A stretch of DNA of 64,000 nucleotides. Source: JAQVEM01 sp964603595. GTDB lineage: Bacteria; Actinomycetota; Humimicrobiia; Humimicrobiales; Humimicrobiaceae. The notes under the pieces were generated by a model. The model was not told the origin of the DNA. It searched no databases and saw nothing but the letters and a program-made list of their open reading frames with translations. Location of the stretch: NCBI GenBank assembly GCA_964603595.1, contig CAZRVN010000007.1, positions 25,435-89,434 on the forward strand. The letters are read 5' to 3'. Made by a program: the position numbers and the translations under genes. Below, piece after piece: positions 1-8,416 of the stretch. Position 1 is the stretch's first letter, and each line of letters starts with the position of its first letter.

Positions 1-440
1 CCCTTTACAATATCTGCTCCATTATCTTTTATGCCTATACCCATAGCTACAGTCAGCCTTCCCGGCCCGTTAGTTAATCTATCGCTTCCATTTCTTCTCT
101 GCTTCATTATATCAATTCCCCATACAGGGTCTAATGCTCTTATTAAAACTGCACCTGGCCTGCCTTCCTTTTCTGTTACAATATTAATAAGATAATACAC
201 TCCGTAACATAAATATACATAGATCAGGCCGGGTTTCCCAAACATTATTGAACTTCTGGGAGTTTTTCCGCCATAAGCATGGCTGGCAGGGTCATCCTTG
301 CCATAATATGCTTCTGTTTCCACTATAACTCCCCCGACCATCTCTTGCCCATTGTATTTTATCAGTGCTTTCCCCAGCAAATCCCGGGCTACTTCTGCAG
401 TGTCCCTGTTATAAAAATTTCTTGGTAAAATATTTTTCAT
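1..440 (-). CDS. DNA-3-methyladenine glycosylase (AAG/MPG family), partial
   Basis: The reverse strand reads from an ATG at 438-440 out through the left edge, giving 146 codons without a stop; the C-terminus lies outside the window. The protein belongs to the monofunctional alkyladenine glycosylase family, which excises alkylated or deaminated purines in base-excision repair. Visible hallmarks are VETEAYYG near residue 40 (with the glutamate that activates the water), the DPASHAYGGKTPR loop, the YVYLCYG intercalation segment, LINIVTE and GAVLIRAL. The family is usually about 190-200 residues, so roughly 50 residues are missing. It is divergent from the ferredoxin gene to its right. The family call is firm; the exact substrate range is not visible. 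Confidence 0.9.
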   Translation of the reverse strand, partial: MKNILPRNFYNRDTAEVARDLLGKALIKYNGQEMVGGVIVETEAYYGKDDPASHAYGGKTPRSSIMFGKPGLIYVYLCYGVYYLINIVTEKEGRPGAVLIRALDPVWGIDIMKQRRNGSDRLTNGPGRLTVAMGIGIKDNGADIVK

Positions 441-611
441 AACAAATCCAGTACAATTCTACCATTGATTTTATCAATGTTCCTCAAATTTTATAAAATA
501 ATTCTTCCATGCCATTCTACCAATTCCAATAAACCACGGCTCCTTTTGCCAGTTTACTATTAAATAAAAATAGCCTTTACTGCCCCTTTGAAAATATAAA
601 TAATTATTTTA

Positions 612-640
612 TTGAAATAGAAAAAAATATTTTGTATATT
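612..640 (+). promoter_or_regulatory. sigma-70-type promoter for the ferredoxin gene
   Basis: TTGAAA (612-617) is followed after exactly 17 bases by TATATT (635-640), about 40 bases upstream of the ferredoxin start. AAAGGAA precedes that ATG at normal spacing. The match is by eye; transcription itself is inferred. Confidence 0.55.
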
Positions 641-680
641 ACATAACAGCATTGCAAAGAATAAAGCAGAAAGGAATTAT

Positions 681-872
681 ATGGAAGTAAAAATTGATAA
701 AGAATTATGTACAGGATGCGGTCTATGTGAGGAAACATGTCCGGATATCTTTAAATTAAACGAGGACGAAGATGTTGCAACAGTTATAAAAACTGACTAT
801 GACGAAAATGACGAAGAATGCATAGAAGAAGCTATAGAAAATTGCCCAACTGAGGCAATATCTACAGACTAA
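681..872 (+). CDS. monocluster [4Fe-4S] ferredoxin, Thermotoga type
   Basis: A 63-residue acidic soluble electron carrier. C10-x2-C13-x2-C16 plus C55 followed by proline are the expected cluster ligands. C20 and C47 sit where the Thermotoga maritima ferredoxin has its disulfide. There is no second CxxCxxC set, so it should hold a single cluster. The aspartate/glutamate-rich middle is typical. The gene is monocistronic: a promoter lies just upstream and a hairpin with a T-run just downstream. It probably serves low-potential electron transfer; the partner enzymes are not indicated by the neighbours. Confidence 0.9.
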   Translation: MEVKIDKELCTGCGLCEETCPDIFKLNEDEDVATVIKTDYDENDEECIEEAIENCPTEAISTD

Positions 873-892
873 CTCTTATAAAGAATAAATAT

Positions 893-929
893 AAAAAAAG
901 CCCTTTCTAAAAAGGAGGGCTTTTTTTTA
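893..929. terminator. bidirectional rho-independent terminator
   Basis: AAAAAGCCCT and AGGGCTTTTT form a stem around a short loop, with an A-run on the left and a T-run on the right. It can therefore end both the ferredoxin transcript and the convergent rpe transcript. Confidence 0.8.
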
Positions 930-987
930 TAAAAGATTTTTAAAAAAATAATTACAATCCGAAAAATAAGATTCTTCACAAAAAAAG

Positions 988-1695
988 TTAAACCTTCAAT
1001 GCCCTGGATGCTTTTCCCCTTATTTTTTCTACAAACGCACTGAGATTATCAGAGCTAAATAATGCCTTGCCGATAACAAGAACATTCGCTCCTGCCCCTG
1101 CAGCAACCGGTGCAGTATCAAGATTAATCCCTCCATCAACTTCAATATCTATATTTTTCTTTAAATCTGAAGAGTACCTTCTGTAATCCTCGATCATTTC
1201 CTTTAACTTTTTAATCTTATATACCATATCAGGTATAAATTCCTGGCCACCAAATCCGGGATTGACGGTCATTATCAAAATCATATCTACGAGGTGCAGC
1301 ACATTTTCTACATAACATAATGGAGTTGAAGGATTTAAAGCAACAGCTGCCTTTTTCCCTGCTTCCTTTATATAGTTCAGCGTTCTATCAAGATGAGGGC
1401 ACTCTTCAACATGAACATTTATAAGATCAGCCCCGCTCTCAATAAAACTGTCAAGAATCCTGTCTGGGTTCTTAATCATAAGATGAACATCCATGAAAAG
1501 TTCTGTCTCATCTCTCAAGCACTTTATTACTGGAGGGCCTACAGATATATTGGGAACAAAGTTTCCATCCATTATATCAAGGTGAAGCATATCTACTCCA
1601 GCACTTTCAACTTTTTTGATTTCTTCACCAAGTCTGGCAAAGTTGCTGCTTAATATAGACGCAGAGATCTTTACTGAATTATTTTTCATTTCCAC
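988..1695 (-). CDS. rpe: ribulose-phosphate 3-epimerase
   Basis: Interconverts ribulose 5-phosphate and xylulose 5-phosphate in the pentose phosphate pathway, which also supplies ribulose 5-phosphate for riboflavin. The TIM-barrel family signatures are in order: SASILSSNFARLG at the N-terminus, HLDIMDGNFVPN with the metal-binding His and Asp, MDVHLMI, VNPGFGGQEF (phosphate loop) and VDGGIN near the C-terminus. Length (about 235 residues) is normal. Two starts overlap: GTG at 1695 and ATG at 1689. The purine-rich GGAAGG stretch suits the ATG slightly better. It is convergent with the ferredoxin gene and divergent from the riboflavin operon. Confidence 0.95.
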   Translation of the reverse strand: MEMKNNSVKISASILSSNFARLGEEIKKVESAGVDMLHLDIMDGNFVPNISVGPPVIKCLRDETELFMDVHLMIKNPDRILDSFIESGADLINVHVEECPHLDRTLNYIKEAGKKAAVALNPSTPLCYVENVLHLVDMILIMTVNPGFGGQEFIPDMVYKIKKLKEMIEDYRRYSSDLKKNIDIEVDGGINLDTAPVAAGAGANVLVIGKALFSSDNLSAFVEKIRGKASRALKV

Positions 1696-1794
1696 CTTCC
1701 CTTCCAGATTACAACAAGGATTATAACATAAAACTAAAGTTAATTACGGTCTAAAATCCAAATATTTATAAATTATATATTATATAAAAAGCTC

Positions 1795-1823
1795 TTGGCA
1801 TTTTAAGTTAATTCTAGTATATT
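1795..1823 (+). promoter_or_regulatory. promoter of the riboflavin operon
   Basis: TTGGCA (1795-1800), 17 bases, then TATATT (1818-1823) form a near-consensus promoter. Transcription would begin near 1830, shortly before the FMN riboswitch aptamer. Confidence 0.6.
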
Positions 1824-1868
1824 CTTAACATAACTTTTTTGTTTTTTTGAAATTTTTTAAGATTTTAG

Positions 1869-1987
1869 AATTTTCGAGGAGAGGTGAAATTCCTTACCGG
1901 CGGTTAAAGTCCGCAAACCTACCATAATGGCAGGCCGACTTAGTGAAATCCTAAGACCGACAGTTAGAGTCTGGAAGGGAGAAAATT
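1869..1987 (+). promoter_or_regulatory. FMN riboswitch (RFN element)
   Basis: The conserved RFN core is present in order: AGGTGAAATTCC, ACCGGCGGTTAAAGTCCGC, a variable arm, GTGAAATCCTAAGACCGAC and GTTAGAGTCTGGAAGGGAG. The closing helix P1 pairs AATTTTC (1869-1875) with GAAAATT (1981-1987). FMN binding should favour the terminator just downstream and so switch off ribD-ribE-ribBA-ribH when flavin is plentiful. The aptamer identification is from conserved sequence; the switching mechanism is inferred from the adjacent terminator. Confidence 0.93.
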
Positions 1988-2005
1988 TATGACTTTTATA
2001 TTATT

Positions 2006-2034
2006 AAGCCATGGAATTTCTCCATGGCTTTTTG
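2006..2034 (+). terminator. riboswitch-controlled terminator
   Basis: A perfect 10-bp stem, AAGCCATGGA / TCCATGGCTT, with a 5-base loop is followed by TTTGTTT. It lies between the FMN aptamer and ribD, in the position of an attenuator. Confidence 0.85.
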
Positions 2035-2072
2035 TTTAATTTATTTTTAAACAGTCAGGGTATTTATAAAAT

Positions 2073-3251
2073 ATGGAATTACAAAATACAAATTATTTCA
2101 GTAAAAAAGACTCCTGTTACATGAAAAGTGCCATAAAACTTGCTGAAAAAGGAAGAGGAAAAACCAATCCAAATCCTATGGTCGGTACAGTCATTGTAAA
2201 AGGCAATAAAGTTATATCAACAGGTTACCACCGTCAGGCAGGGCTACCCCATGCTGAGATAGAAGCCATAAAAAATTCAATAGAACCACTGGAAAATTCA
2301 ACGATGTATGTTACCCTTGAGCCATGCACCTTCCAGGGTAAAACGCCTCCCTGCACCAGAGAGATTATAAAATACAATTTCAAGGAAATAGTCATTGGCT
2401 GTATCGACCCGAACCCCAGAGTTAACGGGAAGGGAATAAAATTTTTAAAAGATAAGGGATTAAAAATAAGATACGGACTTTTAAAAGATAAGATAAAGGT
2501 GCAGAATGAAGTCTTCTTCAAACAAATAAAAACGGGAATTCCTTTTGTTTGCTGTAAAATAGCTTCCAGCATTGACGGCAAACTGGCCACGAAGTCTTCT
2601 GACTCCAGATGGATAACATCAGAAAAATCAAGAACCGGTGTCCAGAAAATCCGCAGGGAATATGGTTGTGTATTGACCGGTATAAACACTGTTTTAAATG
2701 ATAACCCGTATCTTCTTCCCAGAAGAAATCTAAACGAACTGCCAAAAAAAATAGTTATGCCCTCAAACAGGATATTCTATAGGGTTATTCTTGACAGCAA
2801 ACTTAAAATTAAGCTTAACTCTAATATTGTAAAGTCTGCCGGTTTAACAAAAACTATTATTTTTACAGGTAAAGATACAAAGCCAGGTTCTATAGAAAAA
2901 ATTAAAAAACTTAAAAAATGCAATATAGATGTTTTAAAAGCAGGTACTGACCCTGTAATAAAAAAGGGTCTTGATATACTTGAAATACTTAAAATACTTC
3001 ACAGCAGGTACCAGATAACATCTGTTCTTTTAGAATGCGGCCCGTTACTGGCAACTTCCTTTTTAAAAAGAGGTCTGATTGATAAATTTATTTTTTACCT
3101 TGCTCCCAAAATAATTGGCTCGGACAGTAGCTACAGCATGTTTAAACAACTGGGGTTAGAGAAATTAAAGGATTGTATGAAATTAAGATTTGAAAATGTA
3201 AAAAAATCAGGCAATGATATTATTATAACCGCTTATCCTCTAAAGCATTAA
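2073..3251 (+). CDS. ribD: bifunctional pyrimidine deaminase / reductase RibD
   Basis: Catalyses the second and third steps of riboflavin synthesis, deaminating the GTP-derived pyrimidine and then reducing its ribosyl side chain with NADPH. The N-terminal CDA-fold domain (about 12-145) has the zinc set H60-A-E62, C85 and C94 in PCTFQGKTPPC. The C-terminal DHFR-like domain (about 155-390) starts with KIASSIDGKLA and carries GINTVLNDNP. Length (392 residues) is slightly above usual. It is the first gene of the riboswitch-led operon and ends 14 bases before ribE. The Shine-Dalgarno is weak. Both domains look intact. Confidence 0.95.
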   Translation: MELQNTNYFSKKDSCYMKSAIKLAEKGRGKTNPNPMVGTVIVKGNKVISTGYHRQAGLPHAEIEAIKNSIEPLENSTMYVTLEPCTFQGKTPPCTREIIKYNFKEIVIGCIDPNPRVNGKGIKFLKDKGLKIRYGLLKDKIKVQNEVFFKQIKTGIPFVCCKIASSIDGKLATKSSDSRWITSEKSRTGVQKIRREYGCVLTGINTVLNDNPYLLPRRNLNELPKKIVMPSNRIFYRVILDSKLKIKLNSNIVKSAGLTKTIIFTGKDTKPGSIEKIKKLKKCNIDVLKAGTDPVIKKGLDILEILKILHSRYQITSVLLECGPLLATSFLKRGLIDKFIFYLAPKIIGSDSSYSMFKQLGLEKLKDCMKLRFENVKKSGNDIIITAYPLKH

Positions 3252-3265
3252 ATGGGGTATTTAAT

Positions 3266-3934
3266 ATGTTTACAGGCATTATAAAAGAAACCGGAAGAGT
3301 AATAAGAATTGAGAACAAGATGACTGATAAGGAAATAAAGGTCCAGTGCAGCAAAATCCTTAAAAATTTAAATACAAGCGATTCTGTATCTGTAAACGGT
3401 ATTTGTCTCACAATTACAGGTATAGATAATAATGGATTTACATGCGATGTTTCCTTTAATACCATCAAAAATACTTCCCTAAGTAATGTTAAAGCTGGTG
3501 AATTAGTAAACCTGGAGGATTCTCTTACCAGCTCTGATAAGCTTGGAGGGCATTTTGTAAATGGTCACGTAGACTGCACAGCAAAAATCCTTAAAATCTT
3601 TAAAACCGGAAGATCCTATACTATCGAGGTTGAGCTCCCGCCTGATATCCGAGACTTTATAGCTCTAAAGGGCTCAGTGGCTATTGACGGGATAAGTCTT
3701 ACTATAGCCGGAGTAAAAAATGACAGCTTCAGTACAGTGATCATTCCATACACCTTTGAAAATACAAATCTTTCCGAAAAGCACCCGGGTGACATAGTTA
3801 ATATTGAAGTAGATATGCTGGCTCGTTATGTAATAAATTTTTTAAAAAATAGCGAAATGGGAAATGCAGATTCCCAAAAAATAAAAGACAGAATACTCAA
3901 GGAGAAATTAAAGGAACATGGATTCACAGAATAA
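3266..3934 (+). CDS. ribE: riboflavin synthase alpha chain
   Basis: Dismutates two molecules of 6,7-dimethyl-8-ribityllumazine to riboflavin. It has the diagnostic MFTGII N-terminus and two tandem lumazine-binding barrels: SVNGICLTI in the first, and GHVDCTA followed by AIDGISLTIAG in the second from about residue 97. A slightly extended, charged C-terminal tail (about 25 residues) overlaps the start of ribBA by 17 bases, indicating translational coupling. Confidence 0.95.
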   Translation: MFTGIIKETGRVIRIENKMTDKEIKVQCSKILKNLNTSDSVSVNGICLTITGIDNNGFTCDVSFNTIKNTSLSNVKAGELVNLEDSLTSSDKLGGHFVNGHVDCTAKILKIFKTGRSYTIEVELPPDIRDFIALKGSVAIDGISLTIAGVKNDSFSTVIIPYTFENTNLSEKHPGDIVNIEVDMLARYVINFLKNSEMGNADSQKIKDRILKEKLKEHGFTE

Positions 3935-5138
3935 AGCAAAACATTTTTACCCTATTGAAAGTATAACTGATGATGTAAAAAAAGGTAAAATAATAATTAT
4001 CGTTGATGACAAATCAACTAATAACGAGGGAGTGTTTTTCCAGGCAGCAGAAAAAGTTACGCCGGCCTCTATTAACTTTTTCATAACCAGAGCCAGAGGT
4101 TTAATATACCTCCCCTGCGAACAGGAAAGGTTAGATCAGCTAAAAATACCAATGATAGGTTATGAGAATAAAGCATCTTATACCAGGGTAAGCTCCCTTG
4201 CTGTGTCAATAAATGCAAAGTCAATAAGCGGCAGCGGGATTTCTGTCAGCGACAGGGTAAAAACTATAAAAGCTTTTATTAACCCGGATACCAGCTCTGA
4301 AGATATATCAATGCCCGGCCATATTTTCCCTATTCGCTCACATAACGGTGGTATACTTACAAGGGCCGGCTATACCGAAGCTGCTGTTGACCTGGCAAAA
4401 ATAGCAGGATTATATCCTGCTGGAATTATATGTGAGATTATAATGGAAGATGGCGAAGTAGCAAATCTTCCTGACCTTATTGGAATCTCCAAAAAATTCG
4501 GCTTAAATATTATAACCATAGAAGAGCTTATAAGGTATAGGAAACGTAAAGATAAATTAATTGAAAAAGTCGCTGAAGTTAATCTACCCATAAAATGGGG
4601 TAAATTCAAAGCCATCACATATAAATCTATAATAAGCCCCGAGTTCCACATTGCATTTATAAAAGGCAAAGTAAGGGGTAGAAAAAATGTTCTGGTAAGA
4701 GTACACTCCCAGTGCCTTACAGGAGATACTTTTGGCTCTTCAAGGTGTGATTGCGGTGAGCAACTTGACAAGGCATTCAATAACATAAATAAAAAGGGCT
4801 CCGGGGTACTGCTTTATATGTCCCAGGAAGGCAGGGGAATAGGATTCTGTAATAAAATGAAAGCATACGAACTACAGGAAAAGGGACTTGATACAGTTGA
4901 GGCAAATCTGTATCTCGGCTTTGACGCAGACCTAAGGGATTACGGAATAGGAGCACAGATACTTTCCGACCTTGGCTTAACCACAATACATCTTATGACC
5001 AATAACCCAAAAAAAATAGTCGGGCTGGAAGGTTACGGGCTTAAGATAACTCGAAGAATACCTCTAACCATAACCCCAAATAAGAATAATAGAAAATATT
5101 TATCTACCAAAAAAAATAAATTAAACCATATGCTATAA
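3918..5138 (+). CDS. ribBA: RibBA fusion: GTP cyclohydrolase II with a degenerate DHBP synthase half
   Basis: The C-terminal half (about 225-385) is a convincing GTP cyclohydrolase II, the committed step of riboflavin synthesis. It has zinc ligands C266, C277 and C279 (SQCLTGD, RCDCG), then QEGRGIG, DLRDYGIGAQIL and TNNPKK. The N-terminal half keeps the DHBP synthase fold (PGHIFPIR, EAAVDLAKIAGL, ICEI). However, the REnEGD motif is changed to TNNEGV (residues 34-39) and GHTEA to GYTEA (Tyr152). By alignment from memory, N35 and Y152 replace the two metal ligands, Glu38 and His153 of E. coli RibB. The DHBP half is therefore probably inactive, which would require another RibB elsewhere. The 17-bp overlap with ribE suggests coupling. 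Confidence 0.9.
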   Translation: MDSQNKAKHFYPIESITDDVKKGKIIIIVDDKSTNNEGVFFQAAEKVTPASINFFITRARGLIYLPCEQERLDQLKIPMIGYENKASYTRVSSLAVSINAKSISGSGISVSDRVKTIKAFINPDTSSEDISMPGHIFPIRSHNGGILTRAGYTEAAVDLAKIAGLYPAGIICEIIMEDGEVANLPDLIGISKKFGLNIITIEELIRYRKRKDKLIEKVAEVNLPIKWGKFKAITYKSIISPEFHIAFIKGKVRGRKNVLVRVHSQCLTGDTFGSSRCDCGEQLDKAFNNINKKGSGVLLYMSQEGRGIGFCNKMKAYELQEKGLDTVEANLYLGFDADLRDYGIGAQILSDLGLTTIHLMTNNPKKIVGLEGYGLKITRRIPLTITPNKNNRKYLSTKKNKLNHML

Positions 5139-5159
5139 CCATAAATAAGGAGGAAAAAT

Positions 5160-5633
5160 ATGAAAAAGTACGAAGGCAAACTTGATGCAAGAAATTTAAA
5201 ATTCGGTATAGTTGTAAGTCGATACAACGACTTTATAAACTCAAAGCTACTTGATGGTGCATTGGACTGCCTGCACAGGCACCAGTGCAAAGATGACCAT
5301 GTAGATATTGCCTGGGTGCCGGGGGCCTTTGAAATTCCGCCTACAGCTAAATTGATGGCCAGCTCAAATAAATATGATGCTATCATATGCCTTGGTGCGG
5401 TTATAAAGGGTGAATCATCTCATAACCATTATATTGCCAGTGAAACCATTAAGGGCTCAGCTAAAATAAGCCTTGATTTTAACATTCCGGTCGCTTTTGG
5501 TGTTATAACACCTGATAGTCTTGAACAGGCGATTGAGAGAGCCGGAACCAAAAGGGGAAACAAGGGCTGGGATGCAGCATTAAGTGCAATTGAGATGGCA
5601 AATTTATTCAGAGAGATAAAAAAGGTTAAATAA
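5160..5633 (+). CDS. ribH: 6,7-dimethyl-8-ribityllumazine synthase
   Basis: Condenses 5-amino-6-ribitylaminouracil with 3,4-dihydroxy-2-butanone 4-phosphate, the penultimate step of riboflavin synthesis. At 157 residues it is typical. Landmarks are VVSRYNDF near residue 17, VPGAFEIP near 53, and GAVIKGESSHNHY with the catalytic histidine at H88. A strong AAGGAGG ribosome-binding site fixes the start. It is the last gene of the operon; no clear terminator follows. Confidence 0.96.
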   Translation: MKKYEGKLDARNLKFGIVVSRYNDFINSKLLDGALDCLHRHQCKDDHVDIAWVPGAFEIPPTAKLMASSNKYDAIICLGAVIKGESSHNHYIASETIKGSAKISLDFNIPVAFGVITPDSLEQAIERAGTKRGNKGWDAALSAIEMANLFREIKKVK

Positions 5634-5731
5634 ATTATATTATTTACCTAAATCTTTTTATACTGTATACTCATAAAATATAAGTAATTTATCACCTAAT
5701 TTTTCGTAGCAAACTAAAATTTAATTTTTAT

Positions 5732-6367
5732 ATGCCAATAAGCGCTAAAGAGAGCTTAACAAAATTAAATAAAGAATTAGCTGGCTGTAAAAAGTGCCTG
5801 GATATAGCAAAAATTAAAAGGAAACCTGTTCCCGGCTCAGGAGCTTCTAAAGCAAATATACTCATAGTTAGAAACTACCCTCTGGCAAGTAAGACAGGAG
5901 AAGAAAGTGGTTCTACCGTCAGTCAGGAAGAGGATAAATTCCTAAGAAAAATATTAAACAAAACCGGACTATCCCTTACCAAAAATACCTATATTACTTA
6001 CCTTGTTAAATGTACGCCTGAAAAAGCCATAAAAGGAAATAGCAGCTCAAATGTAAAACCTACCAAACCGCTTAAAAGACACGTGAATAACTGTATTCCT
6101 TTTTTAACCAAGGAAATTTCTATAATTACCCCTCATATAATTGTTTCCCTGGGCCTTGATGTATCCAATATCATTTTGAAGAAGTTCTTTTCAATAGAGA
6201 AGGGTTATAGGGATATGAAAAAAATACACATGAAAATATTCGAAAACCCATCTTTTAAGCTGGTTCCTTTCTTTGACCCTCAGGAAGTTCTCTTAACCGG
6301 TAATATAACTGAAGAAAAGTATATAAGGGATTTTGAATCCCTGTCCAAATTCTTAAAAATTGCCTGA
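5732..6367 (+). CDS. uracil-DNA glycosylase-superfamily protein with eroded catalytic motifs
   Basis: The 211-residue protein follows the plan of family 4 Fe-S uracil-DNA glycosylases: C19-x2-C22 at the N-terminus, VPGSG near 33, ITYLVKC94TP, and C121 before an IISPH-like helix (ISIITPHIIVSLGLD). All four cluster cysteines are present. The catalytic motif GEAPG-x-x-ED is replaced by RNYPLASKTG (47-56) and the HPxxLL motif by FDPQEVLL, so ordinary uracil excision is doubtful. It may be a non-catalytic DNA-binding relative or have altered specificity. No Shine-Dalgarno is visible, and it runs convergently into the 3D-domain gene 13 bases away. Confidence 0.7.
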   Translation: MPISAKESLTKLNKELAGCKKCLDIAKIKRKPVPGSGASKANILIVRNYPLASKTGEESGSTVSQEEDKFLRKILNKTGLSLTKNTYITYLVKCTPEKAIKGNSSSNVKPTKPLKRHVNNCIPFLTKEISIITPHIIVSLGLDVSNIILKKFFSIEKGYRDMKKIHMKIFENPSFKLVPFFDPQEVLLTGNITEEKYIRDFESLSKFLKIA

Positions 6368-6380
6368 TTAACTAATTGCT

Positions 6381-7391
6381 TTAATCTTCAACAAGATATA
6401 TCCTTATCCTTCTCCTACCCCATCTGTAACATTCTTCCGAAGTCTCGAAACAAAGGTCAACTCTATTTCCTTTTATCCACCCTCCTGTATCTGCAGCCAT
6501 GGCTTCGCCATAACCGGGTATGTAAAGTTTTGTTCCCAGGGGTATGACTCTGGGGTCTACAGCTACTATCCCCTTCCGTGCTCTCAGCCCTATTGCTGTT
6601 ATCCCATTTCCATTTATGTCATTTCCTCCCCTGCCAAAAGCATAATATGCTGTAGCAAGCATATCCCATTCACCAACAAGGGTGAGACCGGGAGGCTGAA
6701 CCATTGCTATCCTTCTTTTTATCTCGCTTAATATATTCTGGATTTCCGCTTTTTCACCCTTTACCCTTTCAAGTAAAGCTTTATTTTCTTCTATGCTCTT
6801 CTCTAACTGTTCTTCTTCTTCCTTAATTATATCCCTGGTACTTTCAATTTCTTTTTTCTTCTCTTCAGATTTACGGGTAATCCTATCATATTCCTCTTTC
6901 TCAAAACGCAACTCTTCTATAATATCCGCCTGTTTTTCCATAACATTTTTAAAAAGATAAAGATTTCTTATAATCTCATTCATATCTCCTGCGCTAATTA
7001 TGAGTTTAGCAACATCATCATTCGCATACTTGTAGGAAAAAATTATTTTCTTTCTCAGGGAACCCCTCTTATTCTCAATACTCTCGCTTAGCTGACTTTT
7101 AATTTCATTAAGCTCATACAGCTGGTTTTCAAGCTCTTCTAATTCTTCATTTAGCGACTTAATCTTATTTTTTTTATTTTCAACCTCTGTTTCTGATGCG
7201 ATTATCTCCTCCAACAGATTCTCTTCATCCCCGCCAAGCTTTGCTATTGAGTTCCCCAGCTCCTTTAATGTAATCGCATATATATTCTCCGGCAAAACAA
7301 AAATCATAAGGGTCATTATTATTAACACAATTGATACAAATGTTATAGCCCTTAAAATCTTATTTCCTGATATTCTTGAAACTTTTAGCAT
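6381..7391 (-). CDS. secreted coiled-coil protein with C-terminal 3D domain
   Basis: An N-terminal hydrophobic helix (about 14-38) should export or anchor the protein. A long charged coiled coil (about 45-225, PcsB/peptidoglycan-hydrolase-like) follows. A '3D' domain (about 240-336) carries the conserved aspartates in GIVAVDPRVIPLG, AADTGGWIKG and NRVDLCF. 3D domains fold as double-psi beta barrels like MltA and occur in cell-wall lytic proteins of Gram-positives, so a role in peptidoglycan remodelling is likely. It lies downstream of the DUF1287 gene on the same strand, about 215 bases apart. Confidence 0.8.
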   Translation of the reverse strand: MLKVSRISGNKILRAITFVSIVLIIMTLMIFVLPENIYAITLKELGNSIAKLGGDEENLLEEIIASETEVENKKNKIKSLNEELEELENQLYELNEIKSQLSESIENKRGSLRKKIIFSYKYANDDVAKLIISAGDMNEIIRNLYLFKNVMEKQADIIEELRFEKEEYDRITRKSEEKKKEIESTRDIIKEEEEQLEKSIEENKALLERVKGEKAEIQNILSEIKRRIAMVQPPGLTLVGEWDMLATAYYAFGRGGNDINGNGITAIGLRARKGIVAVDPRVIPLGTKLYIPGYGEAMAADTGGWIKGNRVDLCFETSEECYRWGRRRIRIYLVED

Positions 7392-7606
7392 AAATCTTTT
7401 ATAAATCTATAATAATTGGTTTATTAATCTCTAATTATAAGCCCGCATAGATAACAGGATAGCTATATGTCAGTTTTTATTGTATATCACAGATATTTTA
7501 TTACATTTATATACATTTTTATAGATTTAATCAATCCGACATATCTTTAAACAACATTAAAAACCCACCTCTAAATGTTACTTTCTATTGTATTTTCATA
7601 CACGGG

Positions 7607-8386
7607 TTATACCTGAAATCTATAGTGCCCGGTAATTATTTTCTCTCTTAAAATATCTTCTTCAGTTGTATAACCCGGGTCAATATAGTTATATATAACT
7701 TTAGGAATTCGCTCCCTTGTCGTACTGTCTGAGATAATCCCTGCGGTATCAGTAAAACCGTCACCATCCATATCAAAAAAAACAATATCCCCGGGAAGCC
7801 ACTGATTAAGCTTTTCAGCATTAGAGGAATCAAATAAAATATCCAGAGATTCTGCGTTTCTCCTGAAAAAAATCTCAAGATTCTGTATCCTCCGGTAATC
7901 AATATTCTTATCGCATACAGTTTGCCCCCAGATTTCCTTTAGTGGATATTTATCAAAGTTCCCCTTTATATCCCCGTAAACCATCTCTTTTAAATTAAAG
8001 CCGGCTTCTATAAAAGCCCTGGCTACAATGTCCGTGCTTATCGCCAGCTCCGCCGGGGGATCTCCGTCCTGATAATAATTTGGCTCATCTTCTGCCAGGA
8101 ATATATTCCTGGCAGGCTTTTCAAGCTGGTTTTTTGCGCCAAACATGATGTCTTTCTGGTCATTTATACCATCATTATCCTGGTCCCCAAAATCTCCAAT
8201 ATTATCCATATCTATCAACCTAAACCTTGGAAGCTCGTCAGCGAGGGCTGTAGGCGGGCTGTACTCTTTTTTAAGAGTAAAGTGTTTTATGCTTATGATT
8301 ACTGCAATTATTATAATAAGGATTATTATAATAACCAGAAAATGCCTTATATTTAATCTCTTTTTATTTTCTTCAATGTTTTTCAA
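7607..8386 (-). CDS. membrane-anchored DUF1287 protein, probable pseudoenzyme with Ca-binding loops
   Basis: After an N-terminal transmembrane helix (about 16-34), the protein matches DUF1287, a putative NlpC/P60-like peptidase family. Landmarks are TDIVARAF, the KGNFDKYP region, NIDYRR (161-166), NLEIFF, PGDIVFF (199-204), YNYIDPG and the ending ITGHYRF. The usual catalytic cysteine of the CTDV motif is serine (S117 in AISTDIV), and the histidine of the HIGIVS motif is threonine (T214). Two EF-hand-like loops are present, DQDNDGINDQKD (68-79) and DMDGDGFTD (205-213). It is probably an extracellular calcium-dependent structural or binding protein. It starts 31 bases after the nuoN-like stop and may be co-transcribed. 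Confidence 0.7.
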   Translation of the reverse strand: MKNIEENKKRLNIRHFLVIIIILIIIIAVIISIKHFTLKKEYSPPTALADELPRFRLIDMDNIGDFGDQDNDGINDQKDIMFGAKNQLEKPARNIFLAEDEPNYYQDGDPPAELAISTDIVARAFIEAGFNLKEMVYGDIKGNFDKYPLKEIWGQTVCDKNIDYRRIQNLEIFFRRNAESLDILFDSSNAEKLNQWLPGDIVFFDMDGDGFTDTAGIISDSTTRERIPKVIYNYIDPGYTTEEDILREKIITGHYRFQV

Positions 8387-8416
8387 GGTCTTATTGAAGT
8401 AAAAAATGAAGATATG

